Of a stretch of 64,000 nucleotides of DNA, positions 1 through 9,331 are shown one piece after another. The notes beneath the pieces were generated by a model. That model made no database searches. It saw nothing but the letters and a program-made list of their open reading frames with translations, and had not been told where the DNA came from. The stretch is from Oceanicella sp. SM1341 (GTDB lineage: Bacteria > Pseudomonadota > Alphaproteobacteria > Rhodobacterales > Rhodobacteraceae): assembly GCF_003448965.1 (NCBI RefSeq), contig NZ_QRGC01000025.1:28743-92742 (forward strand). The letters run 5' to 3'. Numbering within the stretch: position 1 is the first letter of the stretch; every line of letters begins with the position of its first letter. The position numbers and the translations under genes are program-made.

Positions 1-79
1 CGTAGAGCTCGACATCATACTCGATCTGCACGCGCGGCGCGCGGTTTCGCGCCACGAATTTCTGACCGCTGCCGGACAT
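1..79 (-). CDS. tssB: Second TssB sheath protein, N-terminal fragment cut by window edge
   Basis: Only the first 26 codons are in the window. They read MSGSGQKFVARNRAPRV and continue into IEYDVELY, almost the same as the N-terminus of the complete TssB at 9332-9838 (MASSQKFVARNRAPRV). TssB forms the contractile T6SS sheath with TssC. The gene lies downstream of clpV on the same strand, so the locus carries two tssB copies, one on each side of the hcp-tssEFG-clpV block. Whether a second tssC follows cannot be seen. Confidence 0.8.
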   Translation of the reverse strand, partial: MSGSGQKFVARNRAPRVQIEYDVELY

Positions 80-173
80 GGGGACCACCTTCCGATTGTG
101 GCCGCGCGGGCGCCGGGCGCACCCGCGGGGCATCGAACACAACCGTTAGTGCGCCCCGGGGCGGGGAAGGTTC

Positions 174-201
174 GGGGCGCGGGAATTTTTGCGCGCGCCC
201 C
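174..201 (-). terminator. GC-rich hairpin between clpV and second tssB
   Basis: GGGGCGCG at 174-181 pairs with CGCGCCCC at 194-201 around a 12-nt A/T-containing loop. It lies just past the clpV stop. No T-tract follows on the minus strand, so it may be an attenuator or processing site rather than a full terminator. Confidence 0.3.
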
Positions 202-209
202 GGCCCCGT

Positions 210-2930
210 TCAGGTGAAGGCGTAGGTGAAGGCGCCGTCGGCCACGTCCACCGCCACGCCGCGCACCCGCTCGCCCTGCATCATCCGGCCGAGGATCTCG
301 GCGGAGATCTCGGGCAGCAGGGTGTTGGTGACGATGGCGTCGATCATCCGCCCGCCGCTCTCCAGCTCGCGGCAGCGCGAGACGATGGTGTCGACCACCG
401 CGTCGGACCAGGTGAGCGGCGCGTCCCAGGCCTCAAGCATCCGCGCGCGGATGCGCTCGAGCTGCAGGCCGGTGATGGCGCAGATCATGTCGGGGCTGAG
501 CGGGTAGTAGGGGATGGTCACCAGCCGGCCCAGCAGGGCGGCGGGGAAGACCTTGAGCAGCGGCTCGCGCAGGGCCTGCGCGATCGCCTCGGGCTCGGGC
601 ATCAGCTCGGGGTCGGCGCAGAGGTCCATCACCAGCTCCGAGCCCACGTTGGAGGTGAGCAGGATCAGCGTGTTGCGGAAGTCGATGCGCCGGCCCTCGC
701 CATCCTCCATCACGCCCTTGTCGAACACCTGGAAGAACATCTCGTGGACGTCCGGGTGCGCCTTCTCCACCTCGTCGAGCAGCACCACCGAGTAGGGGCG
801 CCGGCGCACCGCCTCGGTGAGCACCCCGCCCTCGCCGTAGCCGACATAGCCCGGCGGCGCGCCCTTGAGGCTCGAGACCGTGTGCGCCTCCTGGTATTCG
901 GACATGTTGATGGTGATCACGTTCTGCTCGCCGCCGTAGAGGGTCTCGGCGAGGGCGAGGGCGGTCTCGGTCTTGCCCACGCCGGAGGAGCCGGCGAGCA
1001 GGAACACCCCCACGGGGCGCGAGGGATTGTCGAGCCGCGCGCGCGAGGAGCGCACCCGCCGGGCGATCATCTCCATCGCGTGGTCCTGGCCGATGACCCG
1101 GCGGGAGAGATGGTCGGAGAGGCCCAGAACGGTGGCGAGCTCGTCCTTCATCATCCGGCCCACGGGGATGCCGGTCTGGTCGGCCACCACGGCGCTCACG
1201 GCCTGGGCGTCGACGATGGGGAGCAGCAGCGGGCTCTCGCCCTGCAGCGCGGCGAGATCGGCCTGGCGGGCGCGCAGCCGGGCGAGCGTGTCGACCCGGG
1301 CGTCGGCCGGCGCCTCGGCGAGGGCGATCTCGCCGGTGGGGGACGCCGGCGCATCCTCCGGCGCGACGTCGCCCGGAAGGGGCGTGCCGGCTTGCACAGC
1401 CTCGCCCATGGCGCGGCGCAGGGCGAGGATGTCGTCGACCACGGCGCGCTCGCGCTCCCAGCGGGCGGTGAGGGCTTCGGCCTCGGCTTCGGCGGCCTCG
1501 AGGGCTGCCGTCACCCGGGCGCGGCGCCCGGCCACCTCGGCGCCGGCGGCCTCGTCGCGCCCGATGATCTCCGCCTCGGTCTCCAGCCCGGCGATGCGGC
1601 GGCGGGCGTCGTCCACCGCCGCCGGCACGGCGTGGAGGCTGATCGCCACGCGCGCACAGGCGGTGTCGAGCACGCTCACCGCCTTGTCGGGCAGCTGGCG
1701 CGCGGGGATGTAGCGGGCCGAGAGGCGCACGCAGGCCTCCAGCGCCTCGTCGAGCACCTGCACGCCGTGGTGGCGCTCCAGCATGGCGGCGGTGGCGCGC
1801 ATCATCGCGATGGCGCGGGGCTCGTCGGGCTCCTCCACCTTCACCACCTGGAAGCGGCGGGTGAGGGCGGGGTCCTTCTCGATGTGCTTCTTGTACTCGG
1901 CCCATGTGGTGGCGCCGATGGTGCGCAGGGTGCCGCGGGCAAGCGCGGGCTTGAGCAGGTTCGCGGCATCGCCGGTGCCGGCGGCGCCCCCTGCCCCCAC
2001 CAGCGTGTGGGTCTCGTCGACGAAGAGCACCACGGGGCGCGGACTGGCCTGCACCTCCTCGATCACGCCGCGCAGGCGCTGCTCGAACTCGCCCTTCATC
2101 GAGGCGCCGGCCTGCAGCAGGCCCACGTCGAGGCTGAGCAGTCGGGCGTCCTGCAGGGCGGGCGGCACGTCGCCGCGGGCGATGCGCAGGGCGAGGCCCT
2201 CGACCACCGCGGTCTTGCCCACCCCGGCCTCGCCGGTGAGGATCGGGTTGTTCTGCCGCCTGCGCATCAGCACGTCCACCACCTGGCGGATCTCCTCGTC
2301 GCGCCCGATCACCGGGTCGATGGCGCCTTCCTGCGCCCGGACGGTGAGATCGGTGCAGAAACGCTCCAGCGCGCCGTCGCCGCGCAGCGGGGGCTGCATG
2401 GCGCCGGAGGCCTCGCCGGGGGTGGCGGCACCGGGCTGGCCCTGCGGGATATCCTCGGGCGAGCCGGCGGTGGCGGCGGCAAACTCCTCGGCGAGCCGCT
2501 CGGGGCGCAGGCGGGCAAGCTCGGGCGAGATCCGCTCCAGCAGGCTGCGCAGGCCAGGGGTCTTCACCAGGCCCAGCACGATGTGCCCGCTACGCAGCTG
2601 CTGCGCGCCCAGCATCAGCGAGGCATAGACCCAGGCGCGCTCCACCGCCTCCTCCACATGCGGCGAGAGGTCGGAGATCGCGGTGGCGCCGCGGGGCAGC
2701 GCATCGAGCGCGCGCACCACTTCGGCGGCGATGCGCCCGGGCTCGAGCCCGTAGTGGCGGATGATGCGGTGCAGGTCGCTGTCCTGCTCCTGCAGGATCT
2801 GGTGCAGCCAGTGGGCGAGCTCGACATAGGGATTGCCGCGCATCTTGCAGAAGACGGTGGCGCTTTCGATGGTGCGGAAGGCCAGCTGGTCGAGCTTGCC
2901 GAACAGGGCGAGGCGGCTGATGGCGGTCAT
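210..2930 (-). CDS. clpV: T6SS ATPase ClpV (TssH)
   Basis: A 906-aa AAA+ unfoldase of the Hsp100/ClpB class that recycles contracted TssB/TssC sheath in the cytoplasm. Visible elements are an N-terminal Clp-N helical domain (about 1-160), a first Walker A (GEAGVGKT) with Walker B-like VDETHTLVGAGG, a middle coiled region rich in Ala/Glu/Arg, and a second Walker A (GSSGVGKT) with LLDEVEKAHPDV. The length and the N-terminus starting MTAISRLALFGKLD fit ClpV rather than ClpB, as does its place between tssG and tssB. It starts 19 bp after the tssG stop, so it is in the same transcription unit. Confidence 0.95.
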   Translation of the reverse strand: MTAISRLALFGKLDQLAFRTIESATVFCKMRGNPYVELAHWLHQILQEQDSDLHRIIRHYGLEPGRIAAEVVRALDALPRGATAISDLSPHVEEAVERAWVYASLMLGAQQLRSGHIVLGLVKTPGLRSLLERISPELARLRPERLAEEFAAATAGSPEDIPQGQPGAATPGEASGAMQPPLRGDGALERFCTDLTVRAQEGAIDPVIGRDEEIRQVVDVLMRRRQNNPILTGEAGVGKTAVVEGLALRIARGDVPPALQDARLLSLDVGLLQAGASMKGEFEQRLRGVIEEVQASPRPVVLFVDETHTLVGAGGAAGTGDAANLLKPALARGTLRTIGATTWAEYKKHIEKDPALTRRFQVVKVEEPDEPRAIAMMRATAAMLERHHGVQVLDEALEACVRLSARYIPARQLPDKAVSVLDTACARVAISLHAVPAAVDDARRRIAGLETEAEIIGRDEAAGAEVAGRRARVTAALEAAEAEAEALTARWERERAVVDDILALRRAMGEAVQAGTPLPGDVAPEDAPASPTGEIALAEAPADARVDTLARLRARQADLAALQGESPLLLPIVDAQAVSAVVADQTGIPVGRMMKDELATVLGLSDHLSRRVIGQDHAMEMIARRVRSSRARLDNPSRPVGVFLLAGSSGVGKTETALALAETLYGGEQNVITINMSEYQEAHTVSSLKGAPPGYVGYGEGGVLTEAVRRRPYSVVLLDEVEKAHPDVHEMFFQVFDKGVMEDGEGRRIDFRNTLILLTSNVGSELVMDLCADPELMPEPEAIAQALREPLLKVFPAALLGRLVTIPYYPLSPDMICAITGLQLERIRARMLEAWDAPLTWSDAVVDTIVSRCRELESGGRMIDAIVTNTLLPEISAEILGRMMQGERVRGVAVDVADGAFTYAFT

Positions 2931-2949
2931 GGCGTCACTCTCTTCTCTC

Positions 2950-3996
2950 TCAGGCTGAAAGGGCGTGGAGGGGGATGGGATGGTCGGCGGGGGGCGGCGG
3001 GCCGAGGCGCAACTCGTCGGCGTCCCGCGCGGGGCGCGCGCCCAGCCAGGAGGTGTGGCCGAGGCGGGTGTCGCGGCCGAGCACGCAGGGCGGCACCTCC
3101 TGCTGGCGCAGCACGAGGTTCACCTCCCAGTCCAGCGTGTCGCCCACGTAATTGCGGATGATGGCGGCGAGGCGCTTGAAGCTCTCGCCTCCCGGCAGCA
3201 GGCGCAGGTACTCGGGCAGCGAGACCGGGCCGATGCGGATGCGGAACTTCGCCTCGCGCGACCACACCCGGGCGCCCAGCGTGGCGTCGCGCCCCAGGGT
3301 GGCGGCGCCGAGCCGGCCACGGTCATGCGGCTCGAGCTGCAGCCAGTCGCCCACGAAGCTCTCGATCTCCACGCCTGCGCCAAAGAACTGCCGCAGGATG
3401 GCGGCGAGCCCGGCCTCGCTGCGCGGGGCGGCGGCGAGCAGCCCGGCGAAATGCCGCTTGGCAAGGTCGGGCATCGCGTCGCGGTCGGTGAAGCCGGGGC
3501 CGGCGAGGCCGGCGATGGCGGCCACCTTCTCGCCGAACGGGTCGTCGCCCGCCCGGTCGAACGAGGGCGCGGGCTGGCCGGAGGCCCAGGCGCGGTAGAG
3601 CAGCGAGAGCATGCGGTGGTGGAACACGTCCGCGAAGGCGGTGAAGGTGGGGTCGTGGTGGTTGCGCAGCCGGTCGCGCGCATGCTCGGTGAGGTGCAGC
3701 GGCAGGGCGCCGTTGGGCCCGAACAGGCCGAAGAAGCGCTGCGACAGCCGGTGCGGCGCCCCCGCCTCGCCGGGGCGGAAACCGGCGATGGTGGCGGGCG
3801 GGAAGGCCAGCTCCGCCTCCTGTCCGAGGCGCACGGGGTCCTCCGCCGGGTGGCGCGAGCGGCCCAGCCGCGGCCGGTCGGCGTGCGCGGCCTCGATCAG
3901 CCGCAGCGCCTGGTAGATGTGATGGGCCTGCGGGGCCTCCCCGAGCGCGCGAAGGCGGCTCAGATCAGCACCCTGCGGCCGCTCCTCGGTTTCCAT
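2950..3996 (-). CDS. tssG: T6SS baseplate protein TssG (ImpH/VasB)
   Basis: A 348-aa protein of the ImpH/TssG family, which joins TssE, TssF and TssK in the T6SS baseplate wedge. The family pattern RFFGLFGPNGALPLHLTEHA is visible in the first third, followed by HHRMLSLLYRAW and the C-terminal LPGGESFKRL and LDWEVNLVL segments. Its start overlaps the end of tssF by 37 bp, which suggests translational coupling. The acidic N-terminus is typical. No competing start is needed. Confidence 0.93.
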   Translation of the reverse strand: METEERPQGADLSRLRALGEAPQAHHIYQALRLIEAAHADRPRLGRSRHPAEDPVRLGQEAELAFPPATIAGFRPGEAGAPHRLSQRFFGLFGPNGALPLHLTEHARDRLRNHHDPTFTAFADVFHHRMLSLLYRAWASGQPAPSFDRAGDDPFGEKVAAIAGLAGPGFTDRDAMPDLAKRHFAGLLAAAPRSEAGLAAILRQFFGAGVEIESFVGDWLQLEPHDRGRLGAATLGRDATLGARVWSREAKFRIRIGPVSLPEYLRLLPGGESFKRLAAIIRNYVGDTLDWEVNLVLRQQEVPPCVLGRDTRLGHTSWLGARPARDADELRLGPPPPADHPIPLHALSA

Positions 3997-5834
3997 CGGG
4001 CGATCTCCCCGCGTTGCTGGGACTGGATGACGGTTTCGGTGAAGCTGTTGAGCGAGACGTAGCTGGCGAGGAACGCCTCCAGCACCGCGCCGAGCAGGAA
4101 GCAGCCCGCCCCCTCGAAGAAGCTCTCGTCGAAGCCGAGGCGGATCTCGAGCCCGCGCACCGCGGTGGAGAGCAGGCCATCGGCCATGCGCCGCACCACC
4201 GGGCGGGAGGAGACGGAGGTGAGCCCCTCGAGCTGCCGGGCCGCGGCATGGTCTCCGGTGGGGCCGTAGAGAGCGAGGAGCTCGCGCAGCGCCGCCGCCC
4301 CCTTGCCGCGGTCGGCATCGGCCAGCGAGAGGTAGTTGAGGCTCAGATGGCTCACCAGCTGCCAGGCCTGCGCCCCCTGCGCGAGGCTGGGGTGCGGCCG
4401 GGTGGGCGGCACGATGGCGCGGATCTCGGCGATGGGCCCGCCGTCGGGCGGGAAGAAATCGGTCTCCCCGGTGCCGGTGGCGGTGAGCAGCGGCAGGTCG
4501 CGGTTGGTGCAGAGCGCGGTGACGGCGAGCTGGCGGATGTCGCCGGGCCAGGGCGCCTGCGCGCGGTCGCTGAGCATCAGGCTCAGTTCGGAGCCGAGGT
4601 AGGAGGTGCGCACCCCCTTCAGCCGCTGCTTCTCCGAGCGCTGGCGCAGGCGGCGGCGCTGGGAGTAGTAGGCGGCATGGGTGTCGCCCGCGGGCGTGAG
4701 GTCGTCGGTGCTGTAGAAGGGGCGGAAGGGCACGTCGTCCCGCCCCTCGCCGCTGATGCCGGTCACCTTCTCGATGCGCCAGATCTCGTAGTCGAGCGGC
4801 GCGGTGCGGTCGACCACCACGTGGTGCTCCACCTCGGTCGAGCTCACGTGCACCCGGTCGCAGCGGCGGGAGAAGAGGTTGATCGCCGGGGCGGCATGCA
4901 GCTCGAAGCTCGCCGCCGAGACCGATTTCAGCCCCTGCGCGCCCTCGCGCAGCAGCACGTAGATGTCCACCTCCTCGTCGGGCGCGCGGGCGAGCGCGGG
5001 GGCGAGCCCGTCGAGCTCGACGAAGAAGAAGCGCTGCGGCATGGCGAAGTATTCCTGCAGCAGCCGGTAGCCCTCGAAGGAGGCGCCGGGCGTGGGCAAG
5101 AGCGCTTCCTCCGCGCCGAAGCCGCGCGGGCGGATGGCGCCGGGCAGCGGCATCGCCCAGTCCGCCCGCCGGTCGGTGGAGCGGGCGGCGAGGCCGAGGC
5201 CGCGGCCAAGCAGCGCCTCGGCCAGCCGCCAGGGCTCGGCGCCGGCCCCCGCGAGGTAGACGGTGAGCCGCTCCAGCGGCAGCTCGGCCAGCGCCCCGCC
5301 ATCGGTGCGCCGCAGCCGCAGGCGCACGGCGGCGCGCGCATCGGGGTGCAGCGCCACGCCGGCGGCCACCAGCTCGGCCCGGCTGTCGACGAAGCCCGCC
5401 TCCGTCACCTCCAGCGGCCAGAGCGTGAGGTCCTGCGAGGTGGTGAAGCGCACCGCGGTCTGCTCGCCCTCCATCACGTGGCCGCGCAGGGGCGTGCCGC
5501 GGGGCAGCAGGTAGCCCTCCTCCAGCCCGCCCTGCGCGGGGTCGGGCACGAAGCGCGCCACCATCATCGAGGGCACGGGGGCGAGGAAATGCGGGTAGAC
5601 GATCTCCAGCAGGTTCTGGGTGAACTGCGGGAACTGCAGCTCCAGCTCGAGCTGCACCCGGGCGGAGAGGAAGGCGAACCCCTCCATCAGCCGCTCCACG
5701 TAAGGATCGAGCACCTCCATGGGCAGGATGCCGAGGCGCGAGGCGATCTTGGGGTAGGCCTCGGCAAACTCGGCGCCCATCTCGCGCACGAAGCCCAGCT
5801 CCTCCTCGTAGTGTTTCAGCAGGCGGGTATCCAT
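3960..5834 (-). CDS. tssF: T6SS baseplate protein TssF (ImpG/VasA)
   Basis: A 624-aa member of the ImpG/VasA family, the normal length for TssF. The N-terminus (YYEEELGFVREMG-like, here HYEEELGFVREMGAEFAEAY) followed by PYVERLMEGFAFLSARVQ and FPQFTQNLLEIVYPHFLAPVPSM is diagnostic. TssF is a structural baseplate protein related to phage gp6. The gene starts 4 bp after tssE and overlaps tssG, keeping the conserved tssE-F-G order. Confidence 0.95.
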   Translation of the reverse strand: MDTRLLKHYEEELGFVREMGAEFAEAYPKIASRLGILPMEVLDPYVERLMEGFAFLSARVQLELELQFPQFTQNLLEIVYPHFLAPVPSMMVARFVPDPAQGGLEEGYLLPRGTPLRGHVMEGEQTAVRFTTSQDLTLWPLEVTEAGFVDSRAELVAAGVALHPDARAAVRLRLRRTDGGALAELPLERLTVYLAGAGAEPWRLAEALLGRGLGLAARSTDRRADWAMPLPGAIRPRGFGAEEALLPTPGASFEGYRLLQEYFAMPQRFFFVELDGLAPALARAPDEEVDIYVLLREGAQGLKSVSAASFELHAAPAINLFSRRCDRVHVSSTEVEHHVVVDRTAPLDYEIWRIEKVTGISGEGRDDVPFRPFYSTDDLTPAGDTHAAYYSQRRRLRQRSEKQRLKGVRTSYLGSELSLMLSDRAQAPWPGDIRQLAVTALCTNRDLPLLTATGTGETDFFPPDGGPIAEIRAIVPPTRPHPSLAQGAQAWQLVSHLSLNYLSLADADRGKGAAALRELLALYGPTGDHAAARQLEGLTSVSSRPVVRRMADGLLSTAVRGLEIRLGFDESFFEGAGCFLLGAVLEAFLASYVSLNSFTETVIQSQQRGEIARWKPRSGRRVLI

Positions 5835-5838
5835 CGCA

Positions 5839-6336
5839 TCACCCCTGTCGGCTGATCTTCACGTGGCCGGTGGTCACGTCGAGCGCGGTGCGCAGGTAGA
5901 GGTCGACCGGTACCGGCTCGGCCCAGAGCTCGCCGCGGATGTCGAAGGAGATGACGGCCCCTGCCCCCACCTTCTCCTGGCGCAGCGAGACATCGAGGGT
6001 CTCGGGCAGGATGCGCGGCTCGAAGGCCTCGATGGCCGCGCGGATCGAGCGGCGGATCTCCATCGCGGTGGCCACGGTGGCGGAGGCGCCGGAGAGCTCG
6101 CGCAGGCCGTAGTTCACCACCGAGCGGGCGACATGCGGATAGGCCTCGAGGTCGTGCTCGCTCTCGCAGCTCGAGGTGTTGAGCAGCCACTCGAGGTCGC
6201 GCAGGATGATCTCGCGCAGGCGGGAGAGGTCGATCACCCGGGCCGAGGCGGGCTCGGAGCGCTGGTCGGGTGCCTCGTCGGTGAGCCGGTCGAGCAGCGA
6301 GGGCTGCAGCCGCTCGGTGAGCATGTGGTCAGCCAT
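5839..6336 (-). CDS. tssE: T6SS baseplate protein TssE (gp25-like)
   Basis: A 165-aa GPW/gp25-family protein equivalent to phage T4 gp25, which starts sheath polymerisation at the baseplate. The motif region LREIILRDLEWLLNTSS and the YPHVARSVVNYGLRELSG segment, with the family arginine-rich end FEPRILPETLDV, are present. The start codon overlaps the end of tagJ by 8 bp, so the two are probably co-translated. Confidence 0.93.
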   Translation of the reverse strand: MADHMLTERLQPSLLDRLTDEAPDQRSEPASARVIDLSRLREIILRDLEWLLNTSSCESEHDLEAYPHVARSVVNYGLRELSGASATVATAMEIRRSIRAAIEAFEPRILPETLDVSLRQEKVGAGAVISFDIRGELWAEPVPVDLYLRTALDVTTGHVKISRQG

Positions 6337-7153
6337 GGCGGGCCTCCTCCGCCGGGGCGGCGACGATAAGCGCGAGGCTGCGGATGTCCATCAGCGGGTG
6401 CTCGGCCGCGTCGCTCACCAGCAGGCGCTGGCCGAGCCCGGCGAGCCCGCCGCCGGGCAGCTCCGCCCAGTCGGTGGCCTGCGCGAGCAGATGCGCCGGG
6501 CCCGCGCCCCCGGGCGCGCCGGCGTAGCGCGTGGGGATGAGCGCCGCCGCGGCGCCGCCGTTGGCCCAGGTCACGGATGCCGGCATCCACACCCGGTCGC
6601 GCAGGTCGGCCGGCGGGGCGATCTCGAGCCCGGCGATGGCCGCGAAGGGCGCCCAGAAATAGCGGCCGTTCACGATGATCTCCAGCACCGGGCCGAGGCG
6701 CGGGTCGGCGTCGGCGAGCCAGGCGAAGGGCGTGCCGTCGAGCGTGCCGGGCGAAGCCGGGGCCGCCTCGAAGGCCTGCGCCCGCAGGTCGGCGGCGGCG
6801 CCGGCCGCACCGGTCGCCTCCAGCCGCAGCGCCTCGATGAGCAGGGCGAGCCAGGGCTCGGGCTCCCCCAGCACCGCCGGGGCCTGCGTGCCCGCGAACA
6901 CCTTCTCGCGCCAGCGCTCGCAGATGATCGCCTCGCGGTAGGTGCGGGCCATGGGCTCGGCCGCGGCATCGAGCGTGGCGCAGGTGCGCAGCTGGGCCAC
7001 GGCGCGCGGCCAGTCGCCCAGCACGCACAGGAGCTGGAAGAGGAACACCCGCAGCCGGGCGTCGGCGGGGGTGCTGCGCACGGCTTCCTGCAGGGCGGCA
7101 AGTGCGGCCTGCGGGTCTCCCCGGCGAAGCTGGTCTTCGGCGGCCTGGCACAT
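6329..7153 (-). CDS. tagJ: T6SS accessory protein TagJ/ImpE
   Basis: A 274-aa ImpE-family protein; in characterised systems TagJ binds TssB and may help direct ClpV to the sheath. The start at 7153 is chosen because GGAGGT lies about 8 nt upstream; the open frame continues further 5' into hcp and is not used. The N-terminal half is TPR-like (GDPQAALAALQEAVRSTPAD). The C-terminal ImpE domain contains PRLGPVLEIIVNGRYFWAPF. TagJ is absent from many T6SS loci, so its presence helps subtype this one. Confidence 0.9.
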   Translation of the reverse strand: MCQAAEDQLRRGDPQAALAALQEAVRSTPADARLRVFLFQLLCVLGDWPRAVAQLRTCATLDAAAEPMARTYREAIICERWREKVFAGTQAPAVLGEPEPWLALLIEALRLEATGAAGAAADLRAQAFEAAPASPGTLDGTPFAWLADADPRLGPVLEIIVNGRYFWAPFAAIAGLEIAPPADLRDRVWMPASVTWANGGAAAALIPTRYAGAPGGAGPAHLLAQATDWAELPGGGLAGLGQRLLVSDAAEHPLMDIRSLALIVAAPAEEARHG

Positions 7154-7218
7154 GGCGGGCACCTCCTGGCGGGTGAGGGAAAGGGCCCCGGGCGCCGGCC
7201 GCGCCCGGGGCCGGGGGC

Positions 7219-7755
7219 TCAGTTGACCGCGTAGATCGCCTTGTTGAGCACGCGGCTCCACTTGGCCTCGCCCTGGCCGCCGGTGGCCTTGGACATCTTG
7301 CCGGTCTTGTCCTGCTTGAAGTACTCGATCTTCATCGCGCCGTACTGCAGGTTGATGGTCTCCTCGCACCACTCCGAGCCTTCCTGCCCGGACCACTCGA
7401 TGCTCTGGACCATCACCAGGCGGAAGTGGAACTTCATGAAGGTGGCACCCGAGGTGTCCGTCGTGCCGCCCGAGCGGCGCAGCTCGACGATGGCCTCGTC
7501 GAAGTGGTTGCCGGTGCACAGGGTCTGGAAGATGCCGCAGGAGGCGGTATCGGCCCGCTTGGTGATGTTGAAATCCTTGAAGAAGGCCTTGCCGGCACCG
7601 CCACCGCTCGAGTCCGAGCCGATGTTGATGGTGTTCTCGCCGCCGAAGCTGAACGACTGCAGGGCGAAGGCCTTCTGCTTGGACATCGCGTCGTCGAGGG
7701 TCTCGCCCACGACGAGGGACTGGTTGGGGAAATAGAGGAAGGCGTCAAAGGCCAT
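7219..7755 (-). CDS. hcp: T6SS inner-tube protein Hcp (TssD)
   Basis: A 178-aa Hcp1-family protein that stacks as hexamers into the inner tube and is secreted. The N-terminus MAFDAFLYFPNQ, the FSFGGENTINIGS strand and the C-terminal WCEETINLQYGAMKIEYF segment match the family. AAAGGA precedes the ATG. It sits between tssC and tagJ and has an unusual G-rich leader (7788-7831), which could uncouple its expression from the sheath genes. No effector fusion is present. Confidence 0.95.
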   Translation of the reverse strand: MAFDAFLYFPNQSLVVGETLDDAMSKQKAFALQSFSFGGENTINIGSDSSGGGAGKAFFKDFNITKRADTASCGIFQTLCTGNHFDEAIVELRRSGGTTDTSGATFMKFHFRLVMVQSIEWSGQEGSEWCEETINLQYGAMKIEYFKQDKTGKMSKATGGQGEAKWSRVLNKAIYAVN

Positions 7756-7790
7756 GGGGGGTTCCTTTCACGAGGGACATTTGAGCAACA

Positions 7791-7831
7791 GGGGGGGGGA
7801 GAACGGGGGGCCCGGGGGCCCCGCCGGGGGG
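7791..7831. promoter_or_regulatory. Four-G-tract (G-quadruplex-like) motif in tssC-hcp spacer
   Basis: The plus strand, which is the template for hcp, carries G-runs at 7791-7799, 7805-7810, 7814-7818 and 7826-7831. The loops are 5, 3 and 7 nt, so the motif satisfies the usual G3+N1-7 definition. The complementary GGGCCC palindromes could also form a hairpin in the mRNA. It fills the 76-bp gap between the tssC stop and the hcp start. Confidence 0.5.
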
Positions 7832-9328
7832 CTAGCCGGCCCGCTGGGACGGCAGCTTCGAGACCAGCCGGAGCGAGACCGAGAGGCCCTCGAGCTGGTA
7901 GTGGGGGCGCAGGTAGAACCGCGAGTCGTAGTAGCCCGGGTTCCCCTCCACCTCCTCGACGACGACCTCTGCCGCGGCCAGCGGGTGGCTGGCCTTCACC
8001 TCCTCGGGGGAGGTCTCGGCGTTGAAATCGACGTATCTGTTGATCCAGGTCTGCAGCCATTCCTGCATGTCCTGGCGCTCCTTGAAGGAGCCGACCTTGT
8101 CGCGCACGATGCACTTGAGGTAGTGGGCGAAGCGGCAGGTGGCGAAGAGATAGGGCAGCCGGGCGGCGAGATTGGCGTTGGCCGTCGCGTCCGGGTCGTC
8201 GTACTCGGCCGGCTTCTGCAGCGACTGGGCGCCGATGAAGGCGGCCATGTCGGAGTTCTTGCGGTGCACGAGCGGCATCATGCCGTTCCTGGCCAGCTCG
8301 CTCTCCCGCCGGTCGGAGATGGCGATCTCGGTGGGGCATTTCATGTCCACGCCGCCATCGTCGGTGGGGAAGGAATGGGTGGGCAGGTTGTCCACCGCGC
8401 CGCCCGATTCCACCCCGCGGATGCGGGTGCACCAGCCGTATTGCTTGAACGAGCGGGTGACATTGCGGGCCATGCCGTAGGCGGCGTTGATCCAGCAGTA
8501 CTTGTCGGAGCCCGCGCCCTCCGTGTCCTCCTCGAAGGCGAATTCGTCCACAGGGTCGGTCTTCGCGCCATAGGGCTGGCGGCCGAGGAAGCGGGGCATG
8601 GCGAGGCCGAGGTAGCGGGCATCCTCGCTCTCGCGCAGGCTGCGCCAGGCGGCGTACTCAGGGGTCTGGAAGATCTTGGAGAGGTCGCGCGGGTTGGCGA
8701 GCTCGGCCCAGCTGTCCATCTGCAGGAGTGCGGGGTCGGCCCCGGTGAGGAAGGGCGCATGCGCCGCCGCCGCCACCTTGGACATCTCGCCCAGGAGCTC
8801 CACGTCCGGCGGGCTGTGGTCGAAGTGGTAATCCCCCACCAGGCAGCCGTAGGGCTCGCCGCCGAACTGGCCGTATTCCTCCTCGTAGAGCTTCTTGAAG
8901 ATCGGCGACTGGTCCCAGGCAGCGCCCTTGAACTTCTTCATCGTCTTCGAGAGATCCTTCTTCGAGACGTTGAGGAAGCGGATCTTGAGCATCTCGTCGG
9001 TCTCGGTGTTGGTGACGAGGAAATGCAGGCCGCGCCAGGCGCTCTCGAGCTTCTGGAACTCGGGGTGGTGGATCACCTCGTTCACCTGCTCGGTGATCTT
9101 GGCGTCGATGCCGGCGATGATGCCCTCGATGGAGCGCAGCGCGTCGTCGGAGACCAGGGCCTCGTTCTCCAGCACCTGCTCGGCGAGGGTCTTCACCGCC
9201 TCCTCCACCGCCGAGCGGGCCTGCTCGGACTTGGGCCGGAATTCCCGGTGCAGCAGGGAGGCGAACTCGGACGAGCCGAAGATCGTCTCCGGGGTGGCAT
9301 CCGCCGTCTGGTTCGTCATCTCGCTCAT
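7832..9328 (-). CDS. tssC: T6SS sheath large subunit TssC (VipB/ImpD)
   Basis: A 498-aa EvpB/VipB-family protein, the larger subunit of the contractile sheath. Typical segments are KITEQVNEVIHHPEFQKLESAWRGL (in part), the KKLYEEEYGQFGGEPYG region and the C-terminal PHYQLEGLSVSLRLVSKLP. It begins 3 bp after the tssB stop, the standard tightly coupled tssB-tssC pair. The length is normal for the family. Confidence 0.95.
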   Translation of the reverse strand: MSEMTNQTADATPETIFGSSEFASLLHREFRPKSEQARSAVEEAVKTLAEQVLENEALVSDDALRSIEGIIAGIDAKITEQVNEVIHHPEFQKLESAWRGLHFLVTNTETDEMLKIRFLNVSKKDLSKTMKKFKGAAWDQSPIFKKLYEEEYGQFGGEPYGCLVGDYHFDHSPPDVELLGEMSKVAAAAHAPFLTGADPALLQMDSWAELANPRDLSKIFQTPEYAAWRSLRESEDARYLGLAMPRFLGRQPYGAKTDPVDEFAFEEDTEGAGSDKYCWINAAYGMARNVTRSFKQYGWCTRIRGVESGGAVDNLPTHSFPTDDGGVDMKCPTEIAISDRRESELARNGMMPLVHRKNSDMAAFIGAQSLQKPAEYDDPDATANANLAARLPYLFATCRFAHYLKCIVRDKVGSFKERQDMQEWLQTWINRYVDFNAETSPEEVKASHPLAAAEVVVEEVEGNPGYYDSRFYLRPHYQLEGLSVSLRLVSKLPSQRAG

Positions 9329-9331
9329 GGC

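Noticed and set aside
189..3161. 990-aa plus-strand open frame opposite clpV
   Set aside because: His/Gly/Ala/Arg-rich composition with no domain; it mirrors clpV and is a result of very high GC. The same holds for long antisense frames at 4014-5855, 7754-10093, 9691-12426, 37836-39632 and others.
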